A stretch of 64,000 nt of DNA, taken from the NCBI RefSeq assembly GCF_037081775.1, contig NZ_JBAMHQ010000001.1, positions 2,170,001-2,234,000 on the forward strand, read 5' to 3'. Position 1 is the first letter of the stretch. Each line of letters starts with the position of its first letter. Source of the DNA: Haladaptatus sp. ZSTT2 (GTDB lineage: Archaea > Halobacteriota > Halobacteria > Halobacteriales > Halococcaceae). A program made the translations under genes and the position numbers. Below the pieces are notes generated by a model. That model saw only the letters and a program-made list of their open reading frames with translations, did no database searches and was not told the DNA's origin. Shown here piece after piece: positions 54,399 to 63,266 of the stretch.

Positions 54399-55145
54399 TC
54401 ATTCCATCGACGCCGGGAAGGTCGGGAGAAACGACAACTGCGAGGTCAGCAGATACAGTGATTTTCGGCTCGCACCAATCGAATACTGGCGGGCGCTCTT
54501 GTGAATCGGTGTCCGCTTCCCGTGAAACGTGGTGTCACCGTCACGAATCGCGTCGATGAGCAGGTCGCCGGTCAGCGTCTCCTTGGTGAAGGACACGTCG
54601 GCTTCGTCGACGTGGATTTTCGTGTACGCACGGCCGATGTTCGGGAGGTAGTGGGCGTCGCTCGCGCCGATTTTGGGGTAGTCGTGGCGCGTTGCGAACT
54701 TGTCTGCGCGGCGATTTCGATACCCGGTGAACAGCATGGAGTTGTACACCTCGATGCCGTCGCAGTCGGTGAGATTGCGCTTGCGGACGCCGTGGCGGGT
54801 GCGCTGGAACGGATGGGGCGCGATTGCGATGCCGCCGAGATCGCGGACGCGGGACACGGTGTCTGCGAAGGTCTCGCCTCGGGGTGGACGTTGGTCGACG
54901 CCGAGTGCGAGCAGGTGACCGGCCTTGGTCGAAACTTCGACGCCGGGGATACCGATGAGGCCGTAGTCGGGGGCTAATTCGGCGGCTTTCCGGGACTCCT
55001 CGATGGTGTCGTGGTCGGTGATGACCACGCCGTCCAGTCCGATGTCGCTCGCGTGGTCGAGAATTAACTCGACAGGCTCCCGGCCGTCGTACGACCCCTC
55101 GGAGTGGACGTGGGGGTCGATACGAACGGAGATTGTGCCGGCCAT
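54399..55145 (-). CDS. PHP domain metal-dependent hydrolase
   Basis: 248 residues. DPHVHSEGSYDG is the first metal motif; VVITDHDTIEES, IPGVEVSTKAGHLLALG, IAPHPFQRTRHG and GASDAHYLPNIGRAYTKI follow in the expected order for PHP phosphoesterases. It probably hydrolyses a phosphoester (nucleotide or histidinol-phosphate-like), but the substrate is not known. Single gene. Confidence 0.9.
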   Translation of the reverse strand: MAGTISVRIDPHVHSEGSYDGREPVELILDHASDIGLDGVVITDHDTIEESRKAAELAPDYGLIGIPGVEVSTKAGHLLALGVDQRPPRGETFADTVSRVRDLGGIAIAPHPFQRTRHGVRKRNLTDCDGIEVYNSMLFTGYRNRRADKFATRHDYPKIGASDAHYLPNIGRAYTKIHVDEADVSFTKETLTGDLLIDAIRDGDTTFHGKRTPIHKSARQYSIGASRKSLYLLTSQLSFLPTFPASME

Positions 55146-55298
55146 TTTTCTCGTGTCAGAGGCAACTGCAAAGAGCGTGTTAAGCGTTCTGCCCGACTGA
55201 CTGATTCCAGATTGGAGTTTTCTTCAACACCGTTCGCAATGGCGATATTCGCTTGCCAGAGAAGCCAGCTTTTTCGTCACCCACCCAAAGTATCTGGT

Positions 55299-56231
55299 GT
55301 GAGCCGAAAGCAGACCGCTGCGTTGTTCGCCCTTCTTGGCCTGCTCTGGGGTGGGTCGTTCGTGGCCATCGAGATTGGGCTCGACTTCTTCCCGCCCATC
55401 CTCTTTGCCGCGCTTCGCTACTACCTCGCTGGAGCGCTCATGCTCGGCTACGCGGCGCTCACGACCGACCGCTGGCTGCCACGCCGTCGGACGGAGTGGC
55501 TGATTGTGGGCATCTCGGGGACGTTTCTCATCGCGGGCCACCACGCCTTTTTGTACCTTGGCCAGCGCCACGTTCCGGGAGCGATTGCAGCGGTCATCAT
55601 CAGCCTCAGCCCGGTGTTGACGACGGCGTTTGCGAGCGTGTTGCTCCCCGACGAACGCCTCCGTCCGCTCGGGCTGGTGGGGCTTGCCTGCGGACTGCTC
55701 GGCGTCGCTATCATCGCCAATCCCGACCCACAGAACCTCTTTACGGCGAACGTCCTCGGCATCGCAACGGTGTTCGTGGCGTCGGTGAGTTTCGCCCTCG
55801 GTGCAGTGCTCACGCGCCCGATTCGGACGGACTTTCCCGTCCAATCGGTGCAGTCGTGGGCGATGGTGTTCGGGGCGGCACTGCTCCACGTTGTCTCGCT
55901 TGCGCGCGGGGAGTCGTTCGTGGCCATCGCGTGGACGCAGACGGCGTTCCTCTCGCTTGCCTACCTCGCGGTCGGTTCTGGAGCGGTTGCCTTTTTCATC
56001 TACTTCGACCTGTTAGACCGCCTTGGCCCGATTCAAATCAACCTGATTGGCTACCTCGAACCCGTGTGGGCGACGCTGCTCAGCTTCGTCCTGTTCGGGA
56101 CGCTCATCGGCGCGCGAAGCGTGCTCGGTTTTCTCGCCATCTTCTGTGGGTTCGCACTCGTCAAACGAGCGGCGTTGCTCGATGGCGTCGGCGCGGTCGT
56201 CTCGCGGCTGCGAACCCACGCGGATTCTTGA
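55299..56231 (+). CDS. EamA family (DMT superfamily) transporter
   Basis: 310 residues with ten hydrophobic segments in two EamA halves. ALFALLGLLWGGSFVAIEIGL and ALRYYLAGALMLGYA open the first; GIATVFVASVSFALGAVLTRP opens the second and YLEPVWATLLSFVLFGTLIG closes it. Likely exporter of metabolites or amino acids. The GTG at 55299 starts the first helix at normal distance; an ATG 20 codons upstream is possible. Confidence 0.88.
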   Translation: MSRKQTAALFALLGLLWGGSFVAIEIGLDFFPPILFAALRYYLAGALMLGYAALTTDRWLPRRRTEWLIVGISGTFLIAGHHAFLYLGQRHVPGAIAAVIISLSPVLTTAFASVLLPDERLRPLGLVGLACGLLGVAIIANPDPQNLFTANVLGIATVFVASVSFALGAVLTRPIRTDFPVQSVQSWAMVFGAALLHVVSLARGESFVAIAWTQTAFLSLAYLAVGSGAVAFFIYFDLLDRLGPIQINLIGYLEPVWATLLSFVLFGTLIGARSVLGFLAIFCGFALVKRAALLDGVGAVVSRLRTHADS

Positions 56232-56317
56232 TGCAAAAACGCCTGACAGTCCCCGTTTTCTGGAAGTTGGTCAATGGCTATCGCCTCGCCTATCGTCTGT
56301 ACGACTGGTGGAAAGCC

Positions 56318-56755
56318 ATGGCTGATACACAAACCATTGAGCAGAACAAAGACGTTGCCCGAAAATCGCTGGAGGCGCTCTGGGGGCAGGATTACGACAC
56401 AATTGACGAGCTTTGTGCACCTGAGTACGTCGGCCACGATGTGACCGTTGACGGTGACATCATGGGTCCGGAAGGCGTAAAAGAGTACTTCAGAGCCATT
56501 CACGCCGGACTGTCTGAGACGTCGTACACCATCGACGACATCATCGCAGAGGGCGACCGCGTCGTCACCCGCGGGACGAGTCAGGGAACGCACACGGGCG
56601 AATTAAACGGCATCCCGGCGACGAACAAGCGTGTTACCGTCACCGACGCAGTCGAATTCCGTATCGAAAACGGGAAAGTCGTCGAAACGTGGGCGATTCC
56701 AGACGGCCTCTCGCTGATGCAACAGGTCGGCATGCTCCCCGAACAGGGCAGCTAA
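56318..56755 (+). CDS. SnoaL-like (ester cyclase/NTF2-like) protein
   Basis: 145 residues with a SnoaL-type polyketide cyclase fold: NKDVARKSLEALWGQDYDTIDELCAPEYVGHDV, then GVKEYFRAIHAGLSETSYTIDDIIAEGDRVVTRGTSQGTH and VEFRIENGKVVETWAIPDG. Such NTF2-like proteins act as small cyclases, hydrolases or binding proteins. ATG at 56318, 87 nt after the EamA stop. No partner gene. Confidence 0.85.
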   Translation: MADTQTIEQNKDVARKSLEALWGQDYDTIDELCAPEYVGHDVTVDGDIMGPEGVKEYFRAIHAGLSETSYTIDDIIAEGDRVVTRGTSQGTHTGELNGIPATNKRVTVTDAVEFRIENGKVVETWAIPDGLSLMQQVGMLPEQGS

Positions 56756-56770
56756 TTACCGCTTTTTGTA

Positions 56771-56980
56771 CTACCCGGGGCGCTGGGCGTCATCGACGTC
56801 CTTCCCGATGAAGCCGCTTTTGAACCCGACCCAGGCGAGGACGCTCATGAACAGAATGGGTGGGAGAATCATGAACCCCCAGAGCGGGTCGAGCCCCCAA
56901 AAGAGCAGTAAGACGATGTCTGCGATGCCCAACAAGAGGAAGGGTAACACCGCGACCACGGCCTCAGTCGTCCGTTCCAT
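56771..56980 (-). CDS. Small membrane protein, 69 aa
   Basis: Two hydrophobic helices (VVAVLPFLLLGIADIVLLLFWGL and FMILPPILFMSVLAWVGF) with short charged ends (MERTTEA, GKDVDDAQRPG). Composition and codon use support a true gene. Convergent with the SnoaL-like gene. Function unknown. Confidence 0.75.
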   Translation of the reverse strand: MERTTEAVVAVLPFLLLGIADIVLLLFWGLDPLWGFMILPPILFMSVLAWVGFKSGFIGKDVDDAQRPG

Positions 56981-57132
56981 ATCCTGCCTTCTATCTACGA
57001 ACGCAAAAGTCGCGCGTTTGCACTGGCTCGCCTCGATTTATTAACTCGGACTGAAGAAAATAGTGAATTTTATTAAATCCTGCCCCACAAATGGCAGCTT
57101 GATTAATAACCCGTGACCACGAAAAACAGCCA

Positions 57133-59475
57133 ATGATTGCGGACTCGCCTGCGGCTTCTGGCCATGGACGCGGCCATGGCGGGAACAACCGGCAACAACT
57201 CTCCCTTTCTGTTCCCGAGATGGACTGTGCGTCGTGCGCCGGGAAGATTAGCAACGCCCTCGACGACGTGACGGGCGTCGTGGAGTACGACCTCCACCCG
57301 ACGACCGGAAAGGCAGAGGTCGTCTACGATGCAGAACAGACCACGAGCGACGCCGTTCTCGCGGCGTTCGACCGTGCGGGCTACGAGGTGACGAATTTAG
57401 CCGAAGCCACCCAGTCTGCGAACGACGACACCACCTCGGTCTGGCACTCGACCCGCGCGAAACAGACGGCCGTGAGCGGCGTCCTCCTCGCGGCTGCCCT
57501 CCTCTTTGAGTTCCTCCTCGCGGGCGTGAACGTCACGGTTGCAACCGTCCTCACTCGGCCCTTCGTCGTCTCCGACGTGCTGTTTCTCGCGGCCATCGTC
57601 GTCGGTGGACAGGTCATCGTCCGCAACGGCTACTACTCGGCGCGGAATCTGAATCTCGACATCGACTTCCTGATGAGCGTCGCCATCCTCGCCGCGACGG
57701 GCGTCACGCTCGCCATTCCGTCGGTGGATTTGTTCGTCGAAGCCGGGTCGCTCGCCGTCCTGTTCAACGTCGCTGAGCTGCTCGAACGACGCTCCATCGA
57801 GCGCGCTCGCACCTCGCTCGCAGAGTTGTTCTCGCTCGCCCCCGAGACGGCCACCGTCAAACACGACGGCCACACCCACGAACGGTCGGTCGATGACCTC
57901 GAAATTGGCGACCTCGTCGTCGTCGAGCCGGGAGAGAAGATTCCGACCGACGGCACGGTTGTAGAGGGCGAAAGTGCGGTCAACCAAGCGCCAATCACCG
58001 GCGAAAGCGTCCCCGTCGATAAGGCACCGGGCGACGAGGTGTACGCCGGGACGCTCAACGAGGCAGGCTATCTCGAAGTCGAAGTGACGGCCACCGCCGC
58101 CGACAACACCCTCTCGCGCATCATCGACCTCGTCGAAAGCGCACAGGAAAAACAGACCAAACGCGAGCAGTTCGTCGAGCGCTTTGCGGGCTACTACACG
58201 CCGGTCGTGGTGACCGCAGCCATCCTCACGGCGGCCGTGCCGCCGCTTCTGTTCGCCGCGCCGTGGGTTGAGTGGTTCGTCCGCGGGATTGCCTTGCTCG
58301 TCATCGCGTGTCCGTGTGCGTTCGTCATCTCGACGCCCGTGACGGTCGTGTCGGGCGTGACGAGCGCCGCCAAAAACGGCGTGCTCATCAAAGGCGGCAG
58401 TCACCTCGAAGCGATGGGTGAGGTCGAAACCGTCGCCTTCGACAAGACGGGGACGCTCACGACGGGCAAACTGTCGGTCACCGACGTGATTCCGCTCAAC
58501 GGTAATTCAGAAAGCGACGTGCTCGAATGCGCACAGGGCGTCGAATCGCGCAGCGAACACCCCATCGCCTCGGCCATTACCGCCCACGCGGACGCAGAGT
58601 ACACCGCGGACATAGACGAGTTCGAGAGCCTGACCGGGAAGGGCGTGCGGGCAGACCTCGGCGGCGAAACCCACTACGCTGGAAAGCCCGCGCTGTTCGA
58701 GGACTTGGGCTTTGATTTGGCGCACGTCCACTTCACGACGAGCGCGGGTGGACTTCCCACAGAGACGAAGACGCTCTGTGAGCGCGACGACTGTCTCGAC
58801 CTCGTTTCCGACACCATTCCGCGCCTCCAAGCACAGGGGAAGACCGTCATCCTCGTCGGCACCGAAGACGACATCGAGGGACTCATCGCCGTAGCCGATA
58901 CCGTCCGACCCGAGGCCAAAGCCGTCGTCTCGGCGCTCAAAGAACGCGGGGTCCACACGGTGATGCTCACCGGCGACAACGAAGGAACGGCCCGGGCTGT
59001 CGCAGAACAGGTCGGCGTAGACGACTACCGCGCGAGCCTCCTACCCGAGGAAAAAGTCGATGCCGTCGAAGGACTGCTCGCCGAATACGACTCGGTTGCC
59101 ATGGTCGGTGATGGCATCAACGACGCGCCCGCACTCGCCACCGCGACGGTTGGCATCGCAATGGGTGCGGCAGGCTCCGCGACGGCCATCGAAACCGCAG
59201 ACATCGCGCTCATGGCCGACGACCTCTCGCGGTTGCCCTACCTCTACGACCTCGCCCACGAGGCAAACGGCGTCATCCGCCAGAACATCTGGGGAAGCCT
59301 CGCCGTCAAAGCGATACTCGCCGTTGGCATCCCCCTCGGGTTCGTCTCCGTCGTCGTCGCGGTGCTCGCCGGTGACGTGGGCATGACGACGGTGGTCACC
59401 GGTAACGCGATGCGACTCTCGAGAATCGAACCGGATGACGACGTGTTTGTCGATGCGTTTGGCGACAGCGTTTGA
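57133..59475 (+). CDS. zntA: P1B-type heavy-metal ATPase, Zn/Cd exporter
   Basis: 780 residues. A His/Gly head (GHGRGHGGN), an HMA domain with C32/C35 (EMDCASCAGK), then membrane helices, actuator ITGESVPVDK, CPC motif C393-P-C395 (VIACPCAFVIS), phosphorylation DKTGT (D437), HP motif (SRSEHPIASAI) and hinge GDGINDAPAL. The last helix has GDVGMTTVVTGNAMRLSRI; an Asp in this position is the mark of the Zn/Cd/Pb (P1B-2) group, in contrast to copper pumps. It exports Zn2+ or Cd2+. A GG-rich N-terminus with an extra inserted segment (YAGKPALFEDLGFD ... CERDDC) in the N-domain is noted. Near the ZnuABC-type importer. Confidence 0.93.
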   Translation: MIADSPAASGHGRGHGGNNRQQLSLSVPEMDCASCAGKISNALDDVTGVVEYDLHPTTGKAEVVYDAEQTTSDAVLAAFDRAGYEVTNLAEATQSANDDTTSVWHSTRAKQTAVSGVLLAAALLFEFLLAGVNVTVATVLTRPFVVSDVLFLAAIVVGGQVIVRNGYYSARNLNLDIDFLMSVAILAATGVTLAIPSVDLFVEAGSLAVLFNVAELLERRSIERARTSLAELFSLAPETATVKHDGHTHERSVDDLEIGDLVVVEPGEKIPTDGTVVEGESAVNQAPITGESVPVDKAPGDEVYAGTLNEAGYLEVEVTATAADNTLSRIIDLVESAQEKQTKREQFVERFAGYYTPVVVTAAILTAAVPPLLFAAPWVEWFVRGIALLVIACPCAFVISTPVTVVSGVTSAAKNGVLIKGGSHLEAMGEVETVAFDKTGTLTTGKLSVTDVIPLNGNSESDVLECAQGVESRSEHPIASAITAHADAEYTADIDEFESLTGKGVRADLGGETHYAGKPALFEDLGFDLAHVHFTTSAGGLPTETKTLCERDDCLDLVSDTIPRLQAQGKTVILVGTEDDIEGLIAVADTVRPEAKAVVSALKERGVHTVMLTGDNEGTARAVAEQVGVDDYRASLLPEEKVDAVEGLLAEYDSVAMVGDGINDAPALATATVGIAMGAAGSATAIETADIALMADDLSRLPYLYDLAHEANGVIRQNIWGSLAVKAILAVGIPLGFVSVVVAVLAGDVGMTTVVTGNAMRLSRIEPDDDVFVDAFGDSV

Positions 59476-59489
59476 GAACGTCGGTTGCG

Positions 59490-59717
59490 CTACTTTAGCT
59501 GCTTCTCGTCGGTGAGTGCGTGTACGAACAATGTCCGGACGGCGTAGAGTACCGCCACGCCCACGACGACCGCGGCGACGGTGAGCACGACGTTGCCCGC
59601 GTTGAACACGAGTTTGAGCGCGACAAGCGACCCGACCCACACGAACAGCGCTGCCCAGAGCAGGAGGAATTTCCCGGTATGGCCGTATGGTTGTATGTTT
59701 GGCCAGTCTCGCCACAT
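59490..59717 (-). CDS. Small membrane protein, 75 aa
   Basis: Two hydrophobic helices (FLLLWAALFVWVGSLVALKLV and VVLTVAAVVVGVAVLYAVRTLFV) between short polar ends (MWRDWPNIQPYGHTGK and HALTDEKQLK). Convergent with the zinc ATPase, 14 nt from its stop. A partner function with the ATPase is possible but nothing else supports it. Confidence 0.75.
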   Translation of the reverse strand: MWRDWPNIQPYGHTGKFLLLWAALFVWVGSLVALKLVFNAGNVVLTVAAVVVGVAVLYAVRTLFVHALTDEKQLK

Positions 59718-59805
59718 TCGTGACCCGTCTACGCCGTGTGCGAAGTCAGTTCGCCTTTCAGGAGCAAGCCCGAATCACCCCTCGCTGCCGTCAAACCTAC
59801 ACTTT

Positions 59806-59827
59806 TCACACCGTGTGAGAAACCCAC
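59806..59827. promoter_or_regulatory. Palindrome TCACAC-C-GTGTGA before the amidase start
   Basis: TCACACCGTGTGA (59806-59818) is a perfect 6-bp inverted repeat, followed by GAAACCCACACAG just before the ATG at 59833. It covers the place where a leaderless or short-leader transcript would begin. Resembles the repeat at 12091-12108. Confidence 0.4.
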
Positions 59828-59832
59828 ACAGC

Positions 59833-61275
59833 ATGACTGACCTGTGTTTCGAATCTGCGGCGTCGCTGACTCGGCAAATACGCGCTGGCGACCTTTCGCC
59901 GGTCGAGGTGGTAGACGCCTATCTCGCCCGTATCGAGGAGCGAAACGAGCGCACGAACGCCTACGTTCACCTCGTCGAAGCCGACGCCCGCGAGGCAGCC
60001 CGTGAAGCCGAAGACGCCCTCGCACGCGGCGACGACCCGGGCGCGCTCTGTGGGCTTCCCATTGCCGTCAAAGACCTGTTCGAGACGGTGGGAATCCAGA
60101 CGACCTTCGGGTCGAAGCCGCTCGCTGCGTACGTCCCTGACGAGGATGCACTCGAAGTCGCCCGGGTAAAAGCCGCGGGCGGTATCGTTCTCGGCAAGAC
60201 GAACACCTCCGAATTCGGGCACGTCGCCATCACCGACAACGAACTGTTTGGCACCTCGGGGACGCCCTACGCGCCCGAGTACACCTCAGGCGGCTCGTCG
60301 GGCGGGAGCGCCGCCGCCGTTGCAGACGGAATGGCTCCGCTCGCGCTCGGTTCTGATGCGGGTGGCTCGATTCGTATTCCGGCGTCGTGCTGTGGCATTT
60401 TCGGCCTCAAACCCTCGTTCGGGCGCGTGCCCCATCGCAGTCGGCCGGACGGCTTCATCGACGCGTGGCCGTTCGTTCACTCCGGACCGCTCACGCGCAC
60501 CGTCGAGGACGCGGCGTTGGCGATGGACGTGCTCGCTGGTCCCGAAGCACACGACCCCTTCTCGATTCCAGCACCTGAGGGAAGCTATCGTTCCGCGCTC
60601 GACCAACCCGTCTCCGACCTCACAGTCGCCTACTCGCCGGATATGGAGGCGTTCACCGTCGCAGACAACGTGCGTGCGATTGCTGACGAGACGGCTGAAA
60701 AATTCGAAGAAACGGGGATGACGGTCGAACGAGCAGACCCGGCGTTCTCAGAGTTCTGGGACGAGGTCGAAAACGCCGCGCGCACCCTGTTTCAGGCGCG
60801 GGTTTCGTGGACGGTCGAACATTCGGAGGAAGCCTTTGGCGTTGACCTCGCCGAACACGGAGACGACCTGAGTCCGGCGTTCGGCGCGATGGCACACCTC
60901 GGGAAGAAGCACTCGATGCTGGCGCTCAGCGAGGCGAACGCCGTCCGGACGAAGGTAGTCGATGCCCTTGCAGACCTCTTTGCCGAGTATGATATCCTCC
61001 TCACGCCAACGATGGGCACGCCGCCGTTCGAGCGCGGTATCTACGGCCCCGAAGAAATTGACGGCGAGGAAATCGACCCATACACGGGCTGGTATCTCAC
61101 GCTCCCGTTCAATCTGACGGGCCACCCCGCGGCGTCGGTTCCGGCGGGAGTCGTAGACGGCCGGCCGGTCGGGATGCAAGTCGTTGGCCGTCGTCACGCA
61201 GATGACGTGGTGCTCGCGGCGTGTCGAGCGTTCGAAAAAATCGCGTCGTGGCACGCTCACCGTCCGCCGAACTAA
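59833..61275 (+). CDS. Amidase signature family hydrolase
   Basis: 480 residues. The Ser-cisSer-Lys triad segments are present: Lys in [11 protein letters not shown], the glycine/serine-rich [17 protein letters not shown] and [16 protein letters not shown] with the nucleophilic Ser. The rest ([39 protein letters not shown]) is standard. It hydrolyses an amide; the family also contains GatA, but no gatB/gatC is nearby, so a stand-alone amidase is likely. Start at the ATG at 59833. Confidence 0.9.
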   Translation: MTDLCFESAASLTRQIRAGDLSPVEVVDAYLARIEERNERTNAYVHLVEADAREAAREAEDALARGDDPGALCGLPIAVKDLFETVGIQTTFGSKPLAAYVPDEDALEVARVKAAGGIVLGKTNTSEFGHVAITDNELFGTSGTPYAPEYTSGGSSGGSAAAVADGMAPLALGSDAGGSIRIPASCCGIFGLKPSFGRVPHRSRPDGFIDAWPFVHSGPLTRTVEDAALAMDVLAGPEAHDPFSIPAPEGSYRSALDQPVSDLTVAYSPDMEAFTVADNVRAIADETAEKFEETGMTVERADPAFSEFWDEVENAARTLFQARVSWTVEHSEEAFGVDLAEHGDDLSPAFGAMAHLGKKHSMLALSEANAVRTKVVDALADLFAEYDILLTPTMGTPPFERGIYGPEEIDGEEIDPYTGWYLTLPFNLTGHPAASVPAGVVDGRPVGMQVVGRRHADDVVLAACRAFEKIASWHAHRPPN

Positions 61276-61389
61276 CTGAAAACCAAACTACATTTTCTAG
61301 TCGACTCAGCCCATAGCTGTCGCTACAGGATACTATCGCAGTTCCTCTCCACTCGCTTGTGATGTTAGAAAATGGTTACTAATTATAAA

Positions 61390-61403
61390 TTAGACTCGTC
61401 TAA
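61390..61403. promoter_or_regulatory. Inverted repeat TTAGAC-TC-GTCTAA upstream of the zinc importer
   Basis: A perfect 6-bp inverted repeat with further TTAGA/TCTAA words at about 61364, 61411 and 61438-61446, around a TATA-like TATTAAAT (61424-61431) 28 nt before the ATG at 61459. The pattern is like operators of DtxR/MntR-type metalloregulators. It fits metal-dependent repression of the importer. Confidence 0.55.
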
Positions 61404-61458
61404 ACTTCTGGTTAGAACAATAGTATTAAATATGGGCTCTAATCTAACTCCGATAACA

Positions 61459-62526
61459 ATGACTGATTCGCAACGACGGGCGACTGGACTGCTAACGCGC
61501 CGACAGGCACTCGCTTCCGGGGCGGGACTACTGACAGCAGGACTCGCTGGCTGTACCGGTGGCGGGGCGACTGCTGGTGGTGGCGCTGAGAACACCGGCG
61601 ACAACCCGGTCGTCGCAGCATCGTTCTTCAGCTTTTTCGACTTCGCGCGGAAAATCGCCGAAGACACGCCAGTACAGGTGAATAATCTGGTTCCGACCGG
61701 CCTACACGGCCACGGTTGGGAGCCGAACGCGAGCGTTACGAAGGACATCATCGAGGCAGACGCGTTTCTCCACGTTGGCGAGAGCTTCCAACCGTGGGCT
61801 GACCGCGCGATTCAGACGCTCAAAGACGACAACGTCGATACGGCGCTCATCAACGCCCGCGAAGGCGTCGAACTCGTCGACCTCGCCGCGAGCTTAGACC
61901 CGGAAGAAGAGGGTGTTGGCGACGGCCGCGGGCAAGACCCGCACTTCTGGCTCGATCCACAGCGAGCGAAAACGTCGGTCGATAACATCCGCGCCGGTCT
62001 CATCGAGAACTTCCCCGACCACGAAGACACCTTCGCTGAGAACGCAGCAACGTACAAAACCGATGTGTTAGACCGCATCGACGCCGACTACCAAGCCGTC
62101 TTCGACGCCGCAGAGCGCAAGGTGGTCCAACTCGCGGCGCACAACGCGTTCCAGTACATCGGCGTGCGCTACGGCGTCGAGATGCGCCCGCTCGTCGTGA
62201 ACCTCGCGGCGAGTGGCGACGTGAAACCGAGCGACATCACGGAAGCGAAGGACGTTATCGACGAACACGACATCAAGTACATCGGCGCAGGCGTCTTCGA
62301 GACGCGAAAGCCCGCAAAGCAACTGCTCGCAGAGACACCAGTCGAAGCGTACTACCCAGTCACGCCGTATGCGGGCGTCCGCGAGGACTGGGTTGCAGAG
62401 AACTGGGGCTACGAGGAAATCGCCTACAACATCAACATGCCCACCTTCGAGGTCGTTCTCGGGAACAAAACGCCTGAAGAGGTCGGTCTCGACGGGTGGG
62501 ACAGCGAGTGGAGAAACTTCGAATGA
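61459..62526 (+). CDS. znuA: Metal (Zn/Mn) ABC transporter substrate-binding lipoprotein
   Basis: 355 residues with a lipobox AGLAGC (Cys32) after TRRQALASGAGLL (a Tat-type signal), then the ZnuA/TroA fold. Metal ligands: His in PTGLHGHGWEPNA, His in DPHFWLDPQRA, His in LAAHNAFQYIG and a Glu/Asp in AGVFETR. A short acidic loop (EEEGVGDGRG) sits where ZnuA has its His-rich loop, so Mn is possible too. Start at 61459, after the TATA element. First of three genes znuA-znuC-znuB. Confidence 0.92.
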   Translation: MTDSQRRATGLLTRRQALASGAGLLTAGLAGCTGGGATAGGGAENTGDNPVVAASFFSFFDFARKIAEDTPVQVNNLVPTGLHGHGWEPNASVTKDIIEADAFLHVGESFQPWADRAIQTLKDDNVDTALINAREGVELVDLAASLDPEEEGVGDGRGQDPHFWLDPQRAKTSVDNIRAGLIENFPDHEDTFAENAATYKTDVLDRIDADYQAVFDAAERKVVQLAAHNAFQYIGVRYGVEMRPLVVNLAASGDVKPSDITEAKDVIDEHDIKYIGAGVFETRKPAKQLLAETPVEAYYPVTPYAGVREDWVAENWGYEEIAYNINMPTFEVVLGNKTPEEVGLDGWDSEWRNFE

Positions 62527-63266
62527 GCGCGCCGAGCCCCGTCATCGACCTCTCTGCTGTGTCGTTTGGCTACACCGCAACGCCGGTGGTCGAAGATATC
62601 TCGCTCCAAATCGAGGCAGGCGAGTACGTCGCCGTCGTCGGACCGAACGGTTCGGGGAAATCGACGCTGATGAAACTCATGCTCGGATTGCTCCAGCCCG
62701 ACGAGGGCACCGCGCAGCTGTTCGGCGAACCGTCGCAGGCATTCGACGACGGCGCGCGAATCGGCTACGTCGCCCAGCACGCGAGTGCCTCGAAGGAGAT
62801 GCCAATCACGGTGCGCGAAGTCGTGAAGATGGGCCGGTTCCCCCACGTCGGGGTCGGTCGTCTCTCGCAGGAAGACTGGGCGATTGTTGACCGGGCGCTC
62901 GACACCGTCGGGATGACCGCGTTCGCAAATCGCCGGGTAACCCAGCTTTCGGGCGGACAGCGCCAGCGGGCATTCATCGCGCGTGCCCTCGCTGGGGAAG
63001 CCGACCTGCTCGTCTTAGACGAACCGACCGTCGGGGTTGACGCAGAGTCGGTCGAGGCGTTTTACGACCTCCTCTCTGCGCTGAACGAACAGGGAATCAC
63101 CATCTTGCTCATCGAACACGACCTCGGCGCAGTGACCGAACACGCTGCGCGCGTCGTCTGCCTCAATCGGGGCATCTACTTCGACGGTCCGACCGACGAG
63201 TTCATAGAGAGCAACGCCCTCGGGCGGGCGTTCGGCACTGCCACCGCCATCGGAGGGGTTCAATGA
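62523..63266 (+). CDS. znuC: Metal ABC transporter ATPase (ZnuC type)
   Basis: 247 residues: Walker A AVVGPNGSGKSTLMKLML, Q-loop IGYVAQHASA, signature TQLSGGQRQRAFIARAL, Walker B LLVLDEPTVGVD and switch His LLIEHDLG. It powers metal import. It overlaps the substrate-binding protein gene by 4 nt (ATGA). Confidence 0.95.
   Translation: MSAPSPVIDLSAVSFGYTATPVVEDISLQIEAGEYVAVVGPNGSGKSTLMKLMLGLLQPDEGTAQLFGEPSQAFDDGARIGYVAQHASASKEMPITVREVVKMGRFPHVGVGRLSQEDWAIVDRALDTVGMTAFANRRVTQLSGGQRQRAFIARALAGEADLLVLDEPTVGVDAESVEAFYDLLSALNEQGITILLIEHDLGAVTEHAARVVCLNRGIYFDGPTDEFIESNALGRAFGTATAIGGVQ

Noticed and set aside
57397-58404. Minus-strand frame opposite the zinc ATPase
   Set aside because: Antisense shadow rich in Arg/Asp/Gly; the ATPase motifs are on the plus strand.
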